Source: Halalkalibacillus halophilus DSM 18494
Lineage (GTDB): Bacteria; Bacillota; Bacilli; Bacillales; Alkalibacillaceae
NCBI RefSeq assembly: GCF_000423105.1
Contig: NZ_KE383978.1
Coordinates: 345,450 to 409,449, forward strand
Direction of reading: 5' to 3'
Length of the DNA stretch: 64,000 bases
Shown here: piece by piece, positions 17,716 to 26,775 of the stretch
How the letters are laid out: each line of letters starts with the position of its first letter
Numbering within the stretch: position 1 is the first letter of the stretch
Translations under genes and position numbers: made by a program
Notes under the pieces: model-generated
Databases searched by the model: none
Told to the model about the DNA's origin: nothing
The model's input: the letters and a program-made list of their open reading frames with translations, nothing else

Positions 17716-18603
17716 GTGAGTAAAGTGAAAAAAGCAATTATACCAGCAGCAGGATTAGGGACACGATTCCTTCCTGCTACAAAAGCATTACCAAAGGAAA
17801 TGCTACCAATCGTAGATAAACCAACCATTCAATATATTGTAGAGGAAGCAATTGAATCTGGTATTGAAGATATAATTATTGTTACAGGTAAAGGTAAGAG
17901 AGCGATTGAAGATCATTTTGATCGTTCATATGAACTAGAAGATACACTAGAAGCAAAAGGAAAAGACGATATTTTAGCTAAGGTAAATCAGTCCTCAAAC
18001 GTCGATTTACACTATATTCGTCAAAAGGAACCTAAAGGACTTGGTCATGCTGTTTGGACTGCCCGAAAATTCATTGGAAATGAGCCCTTTGCGGTTTTAC
18101 TTGGTGACGATATTGTCCGAGCTGAAACACCAGGACTTAAACAGTTAATAAATGAATATGACAAAACAGAAAAATCCATTATTGGTGTTCAAACGGTACC
18201 TGATGGGGAAACGAATCGATACGGAATTATTGATCCATTAAAACAAGATGGGCGACTTTATCAAGTCAATAATTTTGTTGAGAAACCAGAACTCGGTCAA
18301 GAACCTTCCAATTTGGCTATCATGGGTAGGTATATTTTAAATCCAGAAATAATGGACTTCCTTGGGGAGCACAAAATTGGTGCTGGCAATGAGATTCAGT
18401 TAACTGATGCTATCCAAATGCTTAATGAGTTACAATCTGTATTTGCATATGATTTTGAAGGTAGACGTTATGATGTTGGAGAGATTAATGGATTCTTAAA
18501 GACTATGATTGAGATGTCATTGGAAAGAGATGATCTAAAAGATGAAATTTTAAGTTTTATGGATAAAATTGTGAGTTCAAATTATTATAACGTTTCTAAT
18601 TAA
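17716..18603 (+). CDS. galU: UTP--glucose-1-phosphate uridylyltransferase
   Basis: Makes UDP-glucose from UTP and glucose-1-phosphate. 295 aa, GTG start behind AGGGGGA. Motifs: AAGLGTRFLPATKALPKEMLP at the N terminus (nucleotide-binding loop), VDKPTIQYIVEEA, LLGDDI (metal-binding Asp), FVEKP and GNEIQLTDAI. It is 12 nt after the dehydratase gene, in the same operon. PgcA supplies its substrate and Ugd uses its product, both encoded at the other end of the locus. Confidence 0.96.
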   Translation: MSKVKKAIIPAAGLGTRFLPATKALPKEMLPIVDKPTIQYIVEEAIESGIEDIIIVTGKGKRAIEDHFDRSYELEDTLEAKGKDDILAKVNQSSNVDLHYIRQKEPKGLGHAVWTARKFIGNEPFAVLLGDDIVRAETPGLKQLINEYDKTEKSIIGVQTVPDGETNRYGIIDPLKQDGRLYQVNNFVEKPELGQEPSNLAIMGRYILNPEIMDFLGEHKIGAGNEIQLTDAIQMLNELQSVFAYDFEGRRYDVGEINGFLKTMIEMSLERDDLKDEILSFMDKIVSSNYYNVSN

Positions 18604-18625
18604 TGGAAAAATCTAAAGAATAAGC

Positions 18626-19882
18626 ATGCGGAGTGTAAAAAATTTGAACTTGGAAGGTATAAAGATCGGTAATAGCTTTTATGCAATCTTAGGTAATTTA
18701 ATGTTAGCTTTTTCACAATGGTTTATTATTTGGGGAATTGCTAGGACGTCTAGTTTAGAAATGTTAGGTATATATACATTTAGTGTAGCAATATGTGCAC
18801 CTTTAATTTTGTTTTCTTCACTACAAATGAGGAATGTATATGTAACAGATGCAAAAGATGAAAACTCAATTAATGAATACTTAGTTACAAGACTTCTAAC
18901 ATCTATATTCAGTTTAGTACCTATAACTCTTATTATGATTAGTTTACAATTGGATAAATTAGAAATTCAATTATTGTATCTAGTATTCTTTTTGTACACC
19001 TTAGATTCGATTTCTGATATATTTTACGGGGTCTTTCAAAAAGTCAATTTAATGAAATACCTTGCAACTTCACAAATTTTAAGAGCAGCTATATTAATAT
19101 TATCACTCTTAATCTATTATCTATTAGATATCAGTATAATAGTATTTTTAACTTTACTTGTATTCACCACAGCTATGCGTGTTATGTTTTATGATTTGAA
19201 AAAGGCAAAAAAAATAGAACAGATTAATGTTAATTCAGTTTCTATTGAGAAGATAAAAGGGATTTTGATTTTATCTTTACCTTTGGGTGTTGTGTCCTTA
19301 TTAGTATCATTAAATATACAAATACCTCGTTATTATTTAGAATATTTCACTACAATAGAGCAAGTTGGAATATTTGCAGCTATATTCCAACTTGCTAATA
19401 TTGGATTGATTTTGGTGAATTCGATAGGGCAGTTAGTCGCACCAAAGTTGGCGTTATATTTTAAAGATAATATAAAAAAATTTGTTAAGTTTTCACTTAT
19501 AACAATGATCCTCATCAGTATATTTTCTGGAATAATTTTACTTATAGTTTATTTATTTGGCAATAATATTATTCATATTATCTATGGATCGAATTTTTCT
19601 GATGCCGGGAATATTTTTTTTGTAATAATGTTAGCCACATCAGTAGGTTATCTAAGTACAATTTTAGGAATTATTACTACAACTACTAGGAATTTTTCAA
19701 AACAATATATTTATACTTATATATCTTTTTTTTCAACGTTGATCTTTGGATGGTTTTTAATACCTATTTATGGTTTGGAAGGAGCAGCATATACTTTAAT
19801 GATTTCATATATGCTTAAAATATTTTTTAACATCAAAGTCTTATATAAAATTATTATTACTAAGAGGGAAGGGTTATCTTGA
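18626..19882 (+). CDS. Polysaccharide flippase (Wzx/oligosaccharide flippase family)
   Basis: Predicted to move lipid-linked repeat units across the membrane. 418 aa, almost entirely hydrophobic, with about twelve helices. The N-terminal segment ISFYAILGN-like (GNSFYAILGNLMLAFSQW) and the central FTTIEQVGIFAAIFQLAN resemble the Polysacc_synt family. The start is uncertain: the ATG at 18626 has a poor ribosome site, while an in-frame TTG at 18644 has CGGAG 10 nt upstream. First gene of the AT-rich cassette, with strong A/T third-position codon use. It overlaps the next gene by 4 nt. Confidence 0.87.
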   Translation: MRSVKNLNLEGIKIGNSFYAILGNLMLAFSQWFIIWGIARTSSLEMLGIYTFSVAICAPLILFSSLQMRNVYVTDAKDENSINEYLVTRLLTSIFSLVPITLIMISLQLDKLEIQLLYLVFFLYTLDSISDIFYGVFQKVNLMKYLATSQILRAAILILSLLIYYLLDISIIVFLTLLVFTTAMRVMFYDLKKAKKIEQINVNSVSIEKIKGILILSLPLGVVSLLVSLNIQIPRYYLEYFTTIEQVGIFAAIFQLANIGLILVNSIGQLVAPKLALYFKDNIKKFVKFSLITMILISIFSGIILLIVYLFGNNIIHIIYGSNFSDAGNIFFVIMLATSVGYLSTILGIITTTTRNFSKQYIYTYISFFSTLIFGWFLIPIYGLEGAAYTLMISYMLKIFFNIKVLYKIIITKREGLS

Positions 19883-21030
19883 AGATTGTACATATATTAC
19901 CTTTATATAAAAGAGCAGGAGCAGAGGTTTTATTTATTAATAACCTTGTAAACCATAATAAAAATAATAAATTCGAAAATTATGTAATTGGTCTTGGTAT
20001 ATCTGAAGAGTTTAAGTTTTTATTGCAAGACCAAAATATTAAATATATAGATATAGGGAAAAATAAAAAACAATATATACCTAATTTATTCAAAATATTG
20101 AATTTTATAAAGTCAAATAAAGCTGATGTTATTTATGGACAAAACTTGAGCGGAAATATTTTGGCTACATTTCTGGGTAAATTCATGCTAAAGAAGAAAG
20201 TTATTTGTCATGAACGTGGAGGGGCTTGGTTAATACGCAAACCCGTTTCCAAAATATTAGTAAAATTTTGGGTTCTTTTTTCCGACAAGATATTTTGCAA
20301 TTCTAATGCTTCGAAAAGAATTTTAGAGTTGAAATATGGAGCTGACAAAAATAAAATAAAAATTATACACAATGGGGCGTATATGCCAAATTCAACAGTT
20401 AAAGATGTAAATAAAAAGAAAAAAATAGTATTTGTAGGTAGACTGGAAAAATTAAAGTCTCCAGCAACTGTAATAGAAGTGATAAATATTTTGAAAAAGG
20501 AACACGGTATCAAGTACGAGTGTGACATTATTGGTGATGGCCCTTTGAAGAAAGAACTTGAAAGTTTAAAAAACAGCTATGAGTTGGACAATATCAGGTT
20601 ATTAGGAAGTGTTAATAACGTAAAGGATTATTTGGAAGATGCAAGGTACATGATACTTCCATCAATAAGGGAACCCTTTGGTAATGTATTAGTTGAATCA
20701 GCATTAAATAACGTTATACCTTTAGCAACTAAAATAGATGGAATCCCTGAAGTTGTAAAGGATGGAGAAACCGGTATTCTTTTTGAACCTCAAATTGCAA
20801 TCTATGATAAAGACTTGCCTGAAGTAGTTTATAATCCTATGACTGATTCTTTAGTTAAACCCATGGAAATTGATCCATACTTGATAGTAAGAGAAATCTT
20901 AAATTTAGACAGCAATTTTTTGAAAAGAGAAGCCATCATTCAATCGGGTTATAAGCGAGCTTATGAGAATTTCACAATTTCTTCTTACAATGAGAGGTTA
21001 AATTATGCAATTGAACAGTGTTTTAAATAG
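19879..21030 (+). CDS. Family 4 glycosyltransferase
   Basis: 383 aa, GT-B fold. N-terminal acceptor half begins KIVHILPLYKRAGAE; the nucleotide-sugar half has IVFVGRLEKLKSPATVIE, IIGDGPLKKELE, LLGSVNNVKDYL and the retaining-enzyme motif EPFGNVLVESALNNVIPLA. TTG start behind GAGGGAAGGG, overlapping the flippase stop by 4 nt (translational coupling likely). Predicted to add one sugar of the repeat unit on the cytosolic side; sugar and linkage cannot be read from sequence. Confidence 0.9.
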   Translation: MKIVHILPLYKRAGAEVLFINNLVNHNKNNKFENYVIGLGISEEFKFLLQDQNIKYIDIGKNKKQYIPNLFKILNFIKSNKADVIYGQNLSGNILATFLGKFMLKKKVICHERGGAWLIRKPVSKILVKFWVLFSDKIFCNSNASKRILELKYGADKNKIKIIHNGAYMPNSTVKDVNKKKKIVFVGRLEKLKSPATVIEVINILKKEHGIKYECDIIGDGPLKKELESLKNSYELDNIRLLGSVNNVKDYLEDARYMILPSIREPFGNVLVESALNNVIPLATKIDGIPEVVKDGETGILFEPQIAIYDKDLPEVVYNPMTDSLVKPMEIDPYLIVREILNLDSNFLKREAIIQSGYKRAYENFTISSYNERLNYAIEQCFK

Positions 21031-22312
21031 TACTAAAACCAGCAAAGGATTTTTAATTGTATTAATTATAATTTTTACTGTAAACTTACGCTGGACACAA
21101 GAGAACTACTTAATAAACAATGGTACATTGCTTATTGTTTTGATGTTATCGTTAGCTCTAATAAAAAACATAATCAATTCAGATAAGAAGATTCACATTA
21201 ATTTTTTATTACTATTACTTGGTATATTTGTTTATTATCTATATTTGTTTTTAATTAACAGTGTTTACACATTTGGTTATCAAGAATTTAATATCGAAAA
21301 TAACATTCACTTACTCTCAATGTTAATAATTTCACTTGTATTTTTAATTTATATATATACACAAAATTTCTATAGATCTTTTTACTTTTTTTCAAAATTT
21401 ATATTTTACTCTATGTCTATTTTATCTCTTTATGGAATTATAGTATTTATGTTTGGGAGTATCTCGCAAGAGGATAATATAGTTATTCAATCAATAAACC
21501 TGTTCGGATTCTCATTTAGCCAAGTACTAGTTGAAGGTAGAATGTCCTCTTTGGCAGGGAATTCGAACACTATGGGTAGTTGGCTGATGATATCGATATT
21601 ATTATCAATATATTTGTATAAAAACAACAAATCTTCAAACTATTTAATTGGGATATTATTACAAATTATAGCTTTATATTTGAGTTTTTCTAGAACTTCT
21701 ATTTTAGCACTGTTATTAGGGGTAATTGTACTTTTTGCCTTAGTTTTATTATATAAAAAGAAGTTATTAATTAAATTAAGGTTTATTATTTTTATTATAA
21801 TACCATTAGCAATTTCCTCTGTGTGGATTGGAGCTATAACATTCAGCGATTTAACTGGAAGACAGGATTTTTGGTACTGGGGTATTACAGAGCTAATTAA
21901 TTCAAACCCTATAATTGGTCAAGGATATGGATCTTCGGAGGCATTACTCAGGGGTTATGGATCTGACTCTACACTCCACAATTATTATTTAACTGTATTA
22001 TATGAAGGTGGAATTTTAGGGCTAGCATTAATAGTTTTTATTTTATTAATGATTTACATAAACTTATATAAACTATTCAATAATGATGATTATATTTTTA
22101 GCAAAATAATAATATTTTCGATTTTTATAACAATTACTGTTCATCAGTTTTTTGAAACAACTATTTTCAACTTAACATTATTACATTTTTGTTGGTTAAT
22201 AATAGTAACAAATATTTATAAAATAGGAGAAATCAGTCGTTATGAAAAAAATAGGTTTAATGGACGAAACTGTAGCGAATCTAAAAAGCGGACCAAAAGT
22301 ATTTATGAGTAG
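21005..22312 (+). CDS. O-antigen/capsule polymerase-like protein (Wzy)
   Basis: 435 aa with about eleven hydrophobic helices. A large loop carries GQGYGSSEALLRGYG followed by STLHNYYLTVLYEGG, the H-N-x-Y pattern of the Wzy_C family. A helix with SRTSILALLLG precedes it. Expected to polymerise repeat units at the outer face of the membrane. It overlaps the preceding glycosyltransferase by 26 nt, and its last 71 nt overlap the next gene in another frame. Wzy proteins are poorly conserved, so the call rests on topology, the loop motif and context. Confidence 0.85.
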   Translation: MQLNSVLNSTKTSKGFLIVLIIIFTVNLRWTQENYLINNGTLLIVLMLSLALIKNIINSDKKIHINFLLLLLGIFVYYLYLFLINSVYTFGYQEFNIENNIHLLSMLIISLVFLIYIYTQNFYRSFYFFSKFIFYSMSILSLYGIIVFMFGSISQEDNIVIQSINLFGFSFSQVLVEGRMSSLAGNSNTMGSWLMISILLSIYLYKNNKSSNYLIGILLQIIALYLSFSRTSILALLLGVIVLFALVLLYKKKLLIKLRFIIFIIIPLAISSVWIGAITFSDLTGRQDFWYWGITELINSNPIIGQGYGSSEALLRGYGSDSTLHNYYLTVLYEGGILGLALIVFILLMIYINLYKLFNNDDYIFSKIIIFSIFITITVHQFFETTIFNLTLLHFCWLIIVTNIYKIGEISRYEKNRFNGRNCSESKKRTKSIYE

Positions 22313-23333
22313 ATTAAGGAGTATAATTGATGAGAAAGGTAAATTTGATAACGAAAACTTTGACACCTGGATAAATTTATCATTTAAACCAATACCTAAT
22401 TTTGTTAGAAATAAAAAGAGCGCTAGTGGTACAAAAATAGTTGTGAGATTTGATGGTATTTATAATATGAGGTTACTACCAAGCAATTCGCCTCTACCAA
22501 AAGCAATAATAAGTAAAATTAATAACTTATTCCTTTTATATAAAAATAATATACTAATTAAGAATTATAATTATGCTGACAAGGTGATATACCAAAGTGA
22601 ATACTCAAAATTTTTAATAGAGGAATTTTTATTTAAAAGAAATAATATAGAAAGAAAAGAAAGTACAATCATTAAAAATGGAGTAGATTTAAAGCGATTT
22701 AAACCTAAAGAAAGAATAAAACAAAATGATGAATTAAACATACTAGTTTCTCATAGGATGGTTCCACCTAAGCGAGTACATTTAATTCCAGAAATATCTC
22801 GAGAGCTTAATTATATGGGAATTAATCATAAAATACATGTAGTGGGAAGTGGGGTAAAAAACCCATGGGATAAATTTATTGATACCGAACAACGTATTCA
22901 AAATAATATATTAAAAACAAATACCCAATCTAATTTTATTTTCCATGGTTATGTAGATCCAGATGAGTTACCACAATTTTATTCTGAATGCGATTTAATG
23001 TTAAATCTTTCATACGCCGATCCATGCCCTAACGTAGTTGTAGAAGCAATGGCTTGTGGTTTACCAGTGATAGCCCCAAATTCAGGAGGGATTAGAGAAT
23101 TGGTACCATCCAAAGAATTGTTGGTTAATGAGTTTGATAACATAAACCCCAAGTGGGTTTCATGGAACTATAATGATTTGCCAATTATCGGGCCGAAATT
23201 GTATGCTGATAAAATTCAAAATGTAATGGCAAACCTAAGATTATATAAGGAACTAACTATCAAGAATGTTATAGAAGAACACGATATTGTAGAGGTCACT
23301 CAAAAATATATGACATTTGTAGAGGGAGACTAA
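22242..23333 (+). CDS. Family 4 glycosyltransferase (second)
   Basis: 363 aa. N terminus MKKIGLMDETVANLKSGP with VFMSRL resembles transferases that start on a short acceptor half. The donor half has ILVSHRMVPPKRVHLIPE, HGYVDPDELPQFYSECDLMLNLS and the motif PNVVVEAMACGLPVIAPNSGG. ATG at 22242 is supported by AGGAG at 22226 and by the conserved N terminus, so the 71-nt overlap with the polymerase gene is probably real. The gene ends 3 nt before the acetyltransferase gene. Confidence 0.88.
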   Translation: MKKIGLMDETVANLKSGPKVFMSRLRSIIDEKGKFDNENFDTWINLSFKPIPNFVRNKKSASGTKIVVRFDGIYNMRLLPSNSPLPKAIISKINNLFLLYKNNILIKNYNYADKVIYQSEYSKFLIEEFLFKRNNIERKESTIIKNGVDLKRFKPKERIKQNDELNILVSHRMVPPKRVHLIPEISRELNYMGINHKIHVVGSGVKNPWDKFIDTEQRIQNNILKTNTQSNFIFHGYVDPDELPQFYSECDLMLNLSYADPCPNVVVEAMACGLPVIAPNSGGIRELVPSKELLVNEFDNINPKWVSWNYNDLPIIGPKLYADKIQNVMANLRLYKELTIKNVIEEHDIVEVTQKYMTFVEGD

Positions 23334-23336
23334 GGA

Positions 23337-23837
23337 ATGAAGCGAATTAAATCTTTAATAAAAACTTTTTTGTTAAATTTTTACAAGAACAAAGGTGTAG
23401 AAATTGGTGAGAACACTGAAATTATGGGATTTCCTAAATTCGGCCCAGAGCCGTATTTAATCAAGTTGGGTGAAAATGTAACTATATCAAGTAATGTTAC
23501 ATTTTTAACACATGATGGTGCTACCAGAGTGTTAAATTATGGTGAAAAAAAATATATGAAATTTGGATATATTATAATAGACAATAACTGTTTTATTGGC
23601 GCTAACGCAATACTAATGCCGGGTATACATATTGGTGAAAATGCAATTATTGGTGCTGGATCAGTAGTAACTAAAGATGTGCCAATGAATGCAATAGTAG
23701 CAGGAAATCCTGCAAAAGTTATCTCTAATATTCAAAAGTTTGAAGATAAAATGAATAGTTTAGAATTGAAATTGGATTACAAAAAAATGAAATTAAACAA
23801 AAAAGAGTATTTAATTAAACATGTAATGAAGAGTTAG
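23337..23837 (+). CDS. Hexapeptide-repeat acyltransferase
   Basis: 166 aa, left-handed beta-helix acyltransferase of the WbbJ/maltose O-acetyltransferase group. Repeats such as IGENTEI, IKLGENVTI, IGANAILMPGIHIGENAIIGAGSVVTKDV and the capping AGNPAKVI are visible, with the catalytic histidine likely in THDGAT. Probably O-acetylates a sugar of the polysaccharide. Last gene before a 308-nt gap. Confidence 0.88.
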   Translation: MKRIKSLIKTFLLNFYKNKGVEIGENTEIMGFPKFGPEPYLIKLGENVTISSNVTFLTHDGATRVLNYGEKKYMKFGYIIIDNNCFIGANAILMPGIHIGENAIIGAGSVVTKDVPMNAIVAGNPAKVISNIQKFEDKMNSLELKLDYKKMKLNKKEYLIKHVMKS

Positions 23838-24145
23838 ATAATCTATATATAAGTCGAACATGAGATAATGCAAAAATATTGAAATTTTATTTAATGTTTT
23901 TTTACATTACCTTATCTGTAAATTTAATTCCATTTTAAATTCAGCATATTTAAACAAACACTTTTCTTTAGATGGTTGTGATTAATGTTGATGTTTGTTT
24001 AATAAACTAAACTTAAAAATCTAAGCTATTTATTAGTAAGTTATGAATTTTGTTTTGGATAAATGTCGAATTAAAATTGGTAATAATGAGTATTGTACTT
24101 ATCTTTCACTAAACATAGAAAAATAAATACAAACCGGAGGTACAA
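23838..24145. other. AT-rich 308-nt gap inside the polysaccharide cassette
   Basis: No gene is seen. AGATAATG near 23872 can pair with CATTACCTTATCT near 23916 around a long loop, a weak terminator candidate. TTGTTT (24050) with TAAAAT (24072-24077) is a weak promoter candidate. CCGGAGG before the ATG at 24146 is a strong ribosome site. The gap may mark the join of two gene blocks. Confidence 0.4.
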
Positions 24146-25138
24146 ATGGATATTAATAGAATAAAAGAAGAAATAGATTTAAATGACTTTATACAAATTA
24201 ATACAACATCAAGGAAATCGGAAGAGTTTAAAATTCTACCCCAAAAAGTTATTGGCGGGAAGACAATACATTGTTTTTTAATTACCTCAGAGATTCATCT
24301 TAAAAAAATATTAGAAACTTTTGATGGTTTGGTAGAAAAGTTTTTTATAGATGTTGAACGCAAGCAAGAATTAAATTTAGCTACTTTAGCAAAAAAATAT
24401 GTAAAAAAAACTAATATTATTTATATAAAAACTAATGATTTAACAGTTGAATCTACAGATATATTAGTAAGCAACTATTTTAAAAATGAGATTTTTGGAA
24501 AAAAAATTTTGATATATGGTTACGGAAATATTGCCAGTAAGGTTGCCCTCAGATTAGCTGAAAAAGGATGTAATGTATATATAACTGGTAGAAATATTGA
24601 GAGAATAGAAACTATTATAGAAGGTCTTAATTGTATATTACCTAAATATAATAATACCAAGATTAGTAGATTTCAAAATCTTGAAATCTATGAAAATACC
24701 TTCGATGCTTTAATATCTTTCGTTTCAGTAGACAATGTCATAACATCTGACTATGTAAAATTATTAAAAAATAATTCAATATCTCTGGATGGAGGAATTA
24801 ATAACTTTAGTGATAATTTCATAAGTGAATGTTTAAAAGAAAACAAATATTTATTGCGTTTAGACGTAAGAGTTGCGTCTAATTATTTATTTTTAAGTAC
24901 TCATAAAGATGTAAAATATTTTTTTAACAAAGTGATTGGAAGAAAATATTTAAATGGATTAAGTGCAGTTGCTGGCGGTGTTTTAGGTGAAGAGGGAGAA
25001 ATAGTTTTAAATAATATAGATAATCCAACACAGGTTATTGGAATAGCAAATGGGATAGGTGGTCTAAAGGATGAGGCAGAATTCGATCAAAGGGATAAAC
25101 AAAAAGTTAATGAAGCCCAAAAATGGTTTATTAATTAA
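24146..25138 (+). CDS. Uncharacterised NAD(P)-binding Rossmann-fold protein in the polysaccharide cassette
   Basis: I do not recognise this gene with confidence. It is 330 aa, soluble, with no signal peptide. A Rossmann motif IYGYGNIASKVALRLAEKG lies at about residues 123-141 (G125, G127), followed by VYITGRN. The C-terminal third has LDGGINN, SAVAGGVLGEEGEI and GIANGIGGLKDE. The layout, a 120-residue N-terminal domain then a dinucleotide domain, recalls the shikimate dehydrogenase / methylene-THF dehydrogenase / AdoHcyase kind of fold, but no catalytic signature is clear. It has its own strong RBS after a long gap and overlaps the sugar transferase gene. Context suggests a sugar or sugar-substituent precursor enzyme. 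Confidence 0.7.
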   Translation: MDINRIKEEIDLNDFIQINTTSRKSEEFKILPQKVIGGKTIHCFLITSEIHLKKILETFDGLVEKFFIDVERKQELNLATLAKKYVKKTNIIYIKTNDLTVESTDILVSNYFKNEIFGKKILIYGYGNIASKVALRLAEKGCNVYITGRNIERIETIIEGLNCILPKYNNTKISRFQNLEIYENTFDALISFVSVDNVITSDYVKLLKNNSISLDGGINNFSDNFISECLKENKYLLRLDVRVASNYLFLSTHKDVKYFFNKVIGRKYLNGLSAVAGGVLGEEGEIVLNNIDNPTQVIGIANGIGGLKDEAEFDQRDKQKVNEAQKWFIN

Positions 25139-25739
25139 AAAAAAAGTTCTTGACATTTTTTTAAGTTTATTAATTATAGTAATAATCAGTCCTATTCTAA
25201 TTTTGATGTCGCTCATTGTTTTTATAGTTGATGGAAAGCCAATTATGTTTAAACAGGATAGGGTTGGCATTAATGAAGAAATTTTTAAAGTGTATAAATT
25301 TCGAACAATGAAGAGAATTAATGAACAGCAGAAAGAAAACAATTATGATTATGAGTGGGAAGAAGGTGTTCCTTCTAGTTTCGTATTTAAGTCCTCCTCC
25401 AGTAATCCGAACATTACAAAAAGTGGATATTTTATGAGGAAATATAGTATAGATGAGTTACCTCAATTCTTCAATGTTTTAAAAGGTGAAATGTCTATTG
25501 TAGGACCAAGACCAGAGATTCCGGATCTAACTAAATACTATAATCATTACCAAAAACAAAGATTATTAGTAAAGCCTGGCATAACAGGGTTAGCACAAGT
25601 CCGAGGAAGGTCTGAAATTTCACATGGTGAAAAAATTGAATATGATTTAGAATACATTAGAAACATGAATATAAAAAGGGATTTAAGGATTGTATACAGT
25701 ACAATAATTCAAGCTATTTTTGGAAAAGGATCATTTTAA
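25110..25739 (+). CDS. Undecaprenyl-phosphate sugar phosphotransferase (priming sugar transferase)
   Basis: Starts each repeat unit by moving a sugar-1-phosphate onto undecaprenyl phosphate (bacterial sugar transferase family, short monotopic form). The open frame begins at 25071, but the ATG at 25110 (209 aa) gives the usual short basic N terminus before the membrane hairpin FLSLLIIVIISPILILMS; neither start has an ideal RBS. Motifs: FKVYKFRTM, SIDELPQFFNVLKGEMSIVGPRPE and KPGITGLAQVRGR. It overlaps the preceding gene by 29 nt or more. Confidence 0.92.
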   Translation: MKPKNGLLIKKKVLDIFLSLLIIVIISPILILMSLIVFIVDGKPIMFKQDRVGINEEIFKVYKFRTMKRINEQQKENNYDYEWEEGVPSSFVFKSSSSNPNITKSGYFMRKYSIDELPQFFNVLKGEMSIVGPRPEIPDLTKYYNHYQKQRLLVKPGITGLAQVRGRSEISHGEKIEYDLEYIRNMNIKRDLRIVYSTIIQAIFGKGSF

Positions 25740-25755
25740 AGAGGATGTGTATAAT

Positions 25756-26775
25756 TTGACTATTCTTATTACCGGTGCATCAGGTTTTATTGGTATGCAT
25801 CTATCGAAAAGATTATTGGAAATGGAATACAATGTAGTTGGTTATGACAATATTAATAATTATTATAACCCAATGTTAAAAAAGTCGAGATTAGATGAGT
25901 TAAATAAATATGAAAACTTTAATTTTTATAAAGCTGATTTGATAAATTATAATACACTAGAAAGTGTGTTCAACAAATATGGTGATATAAATGTTGTAAT
26001 CAATCTCGCCGCACAAGCAGGCGTTCGTTACAGCATTGAAAAACCACAAGCATATATTGACTCAAATCTTAAGGGATTTGGTAATATCTTAGAAGCTTGC
26101 AGAAATTATGATGTAAAACACTTGATTTATGCATCCTCAAGTTCGGTTTACGGGGCTAATACAAAGATGCCATTTTCTACAAAGGATGAAGTGGATCACC
26201 CTGTTAGTCTTTATGCTGCAACAAAAAAATCAAATGAGTTAATGGCTCATTCCTATAGCCATTTATATGGAATACCAACAACTGGTCTTCGGTTCTTTAC
26301 CGTCTATGGTCCATACGGTCGACCAGATATGGCTTATTATTCTTTTACTAAAGACATTATTGAAGGCAATACGATTAAGATCTTTAATAATGGAGAGATG
26401 ATGCGTGATTTTACGTACATAGATGATATTGTAGATGGTATTGTAAGATTAATCGATCAACCACCACAGCCAGACCCGGATTGGGACCGTGAAAATCCAA
26501 CTCCTGAATCTAGTTATGCACCATATAAGATTTATAATATAGGTAACAATCAACCAGTTAAGTTAATGGATTTTATTGAAACTTTAGAAAAGCATATAGG
26601 TAAAAAAGCTAAGAAAGAGTACCTACCAATGCAACCAGGTGATGTACAAGCAACCTATGCGGATATTGATGATTTAACAGAAGCGACTGGTTTTAAACCA
26701 ACAACTACAATTGATGAAGGCTTGAAGAAGTTTGTTGATTGGTACATGGACTATTATAAAGTAGGTGGAAAATAA
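25756..26775 (+). CDS. UDP-glucuronate 4-epimerase family protein
   Basis: Interconverts UDP-glucuronate and UDP-galacturonate (extended SDR family). TTG at 25756 (339 aa) is the likely start: AAAGAGGA lies 11 nt upstream and TILITGASGFIG begins the protein as in homologues, while the longer frame from 25720 lies in the preceding gene. The catalytic motif is SLYAATKKSNE, preceded by SSSSVYG, and the family segment RFFTVYGPYGRPDMA is present. Base composition rises again here, marking the right end of the AT-rich block. The stop overlaps the ugd start by 1 nt; Ugd makes its substrate. Confidence 0.92.
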   Translation: MTILITGASGFIGMHLSKRLLEMEYNVVGYDNINNYYNPMLKKSRLDELNKYENFNFYKADLINYNTLESVFNKYGDINVVINLAAQAGVRYSIEKPQAYIDSNLKGFGNILEACRNYDVKHLIYASSSSVYGANTKMPFSTKDEVDHPVSLYAATKKSNELMAHSYSHLYGIPTTGLRFFTVYGPYGRPDMAYYSFTKDIIEGNTIKIFNNGEMMRDFTYIDDIVDGIVRLIDQPPQPDPDWDRENPTPESSYAPYKIYNIGNNQPVKLMDFIETLEKHIGKKAKKEYLPMQPGDVQATYADIDDLTEATGFKPTTTIDEGLKKFVDWYMDYYKVGGK

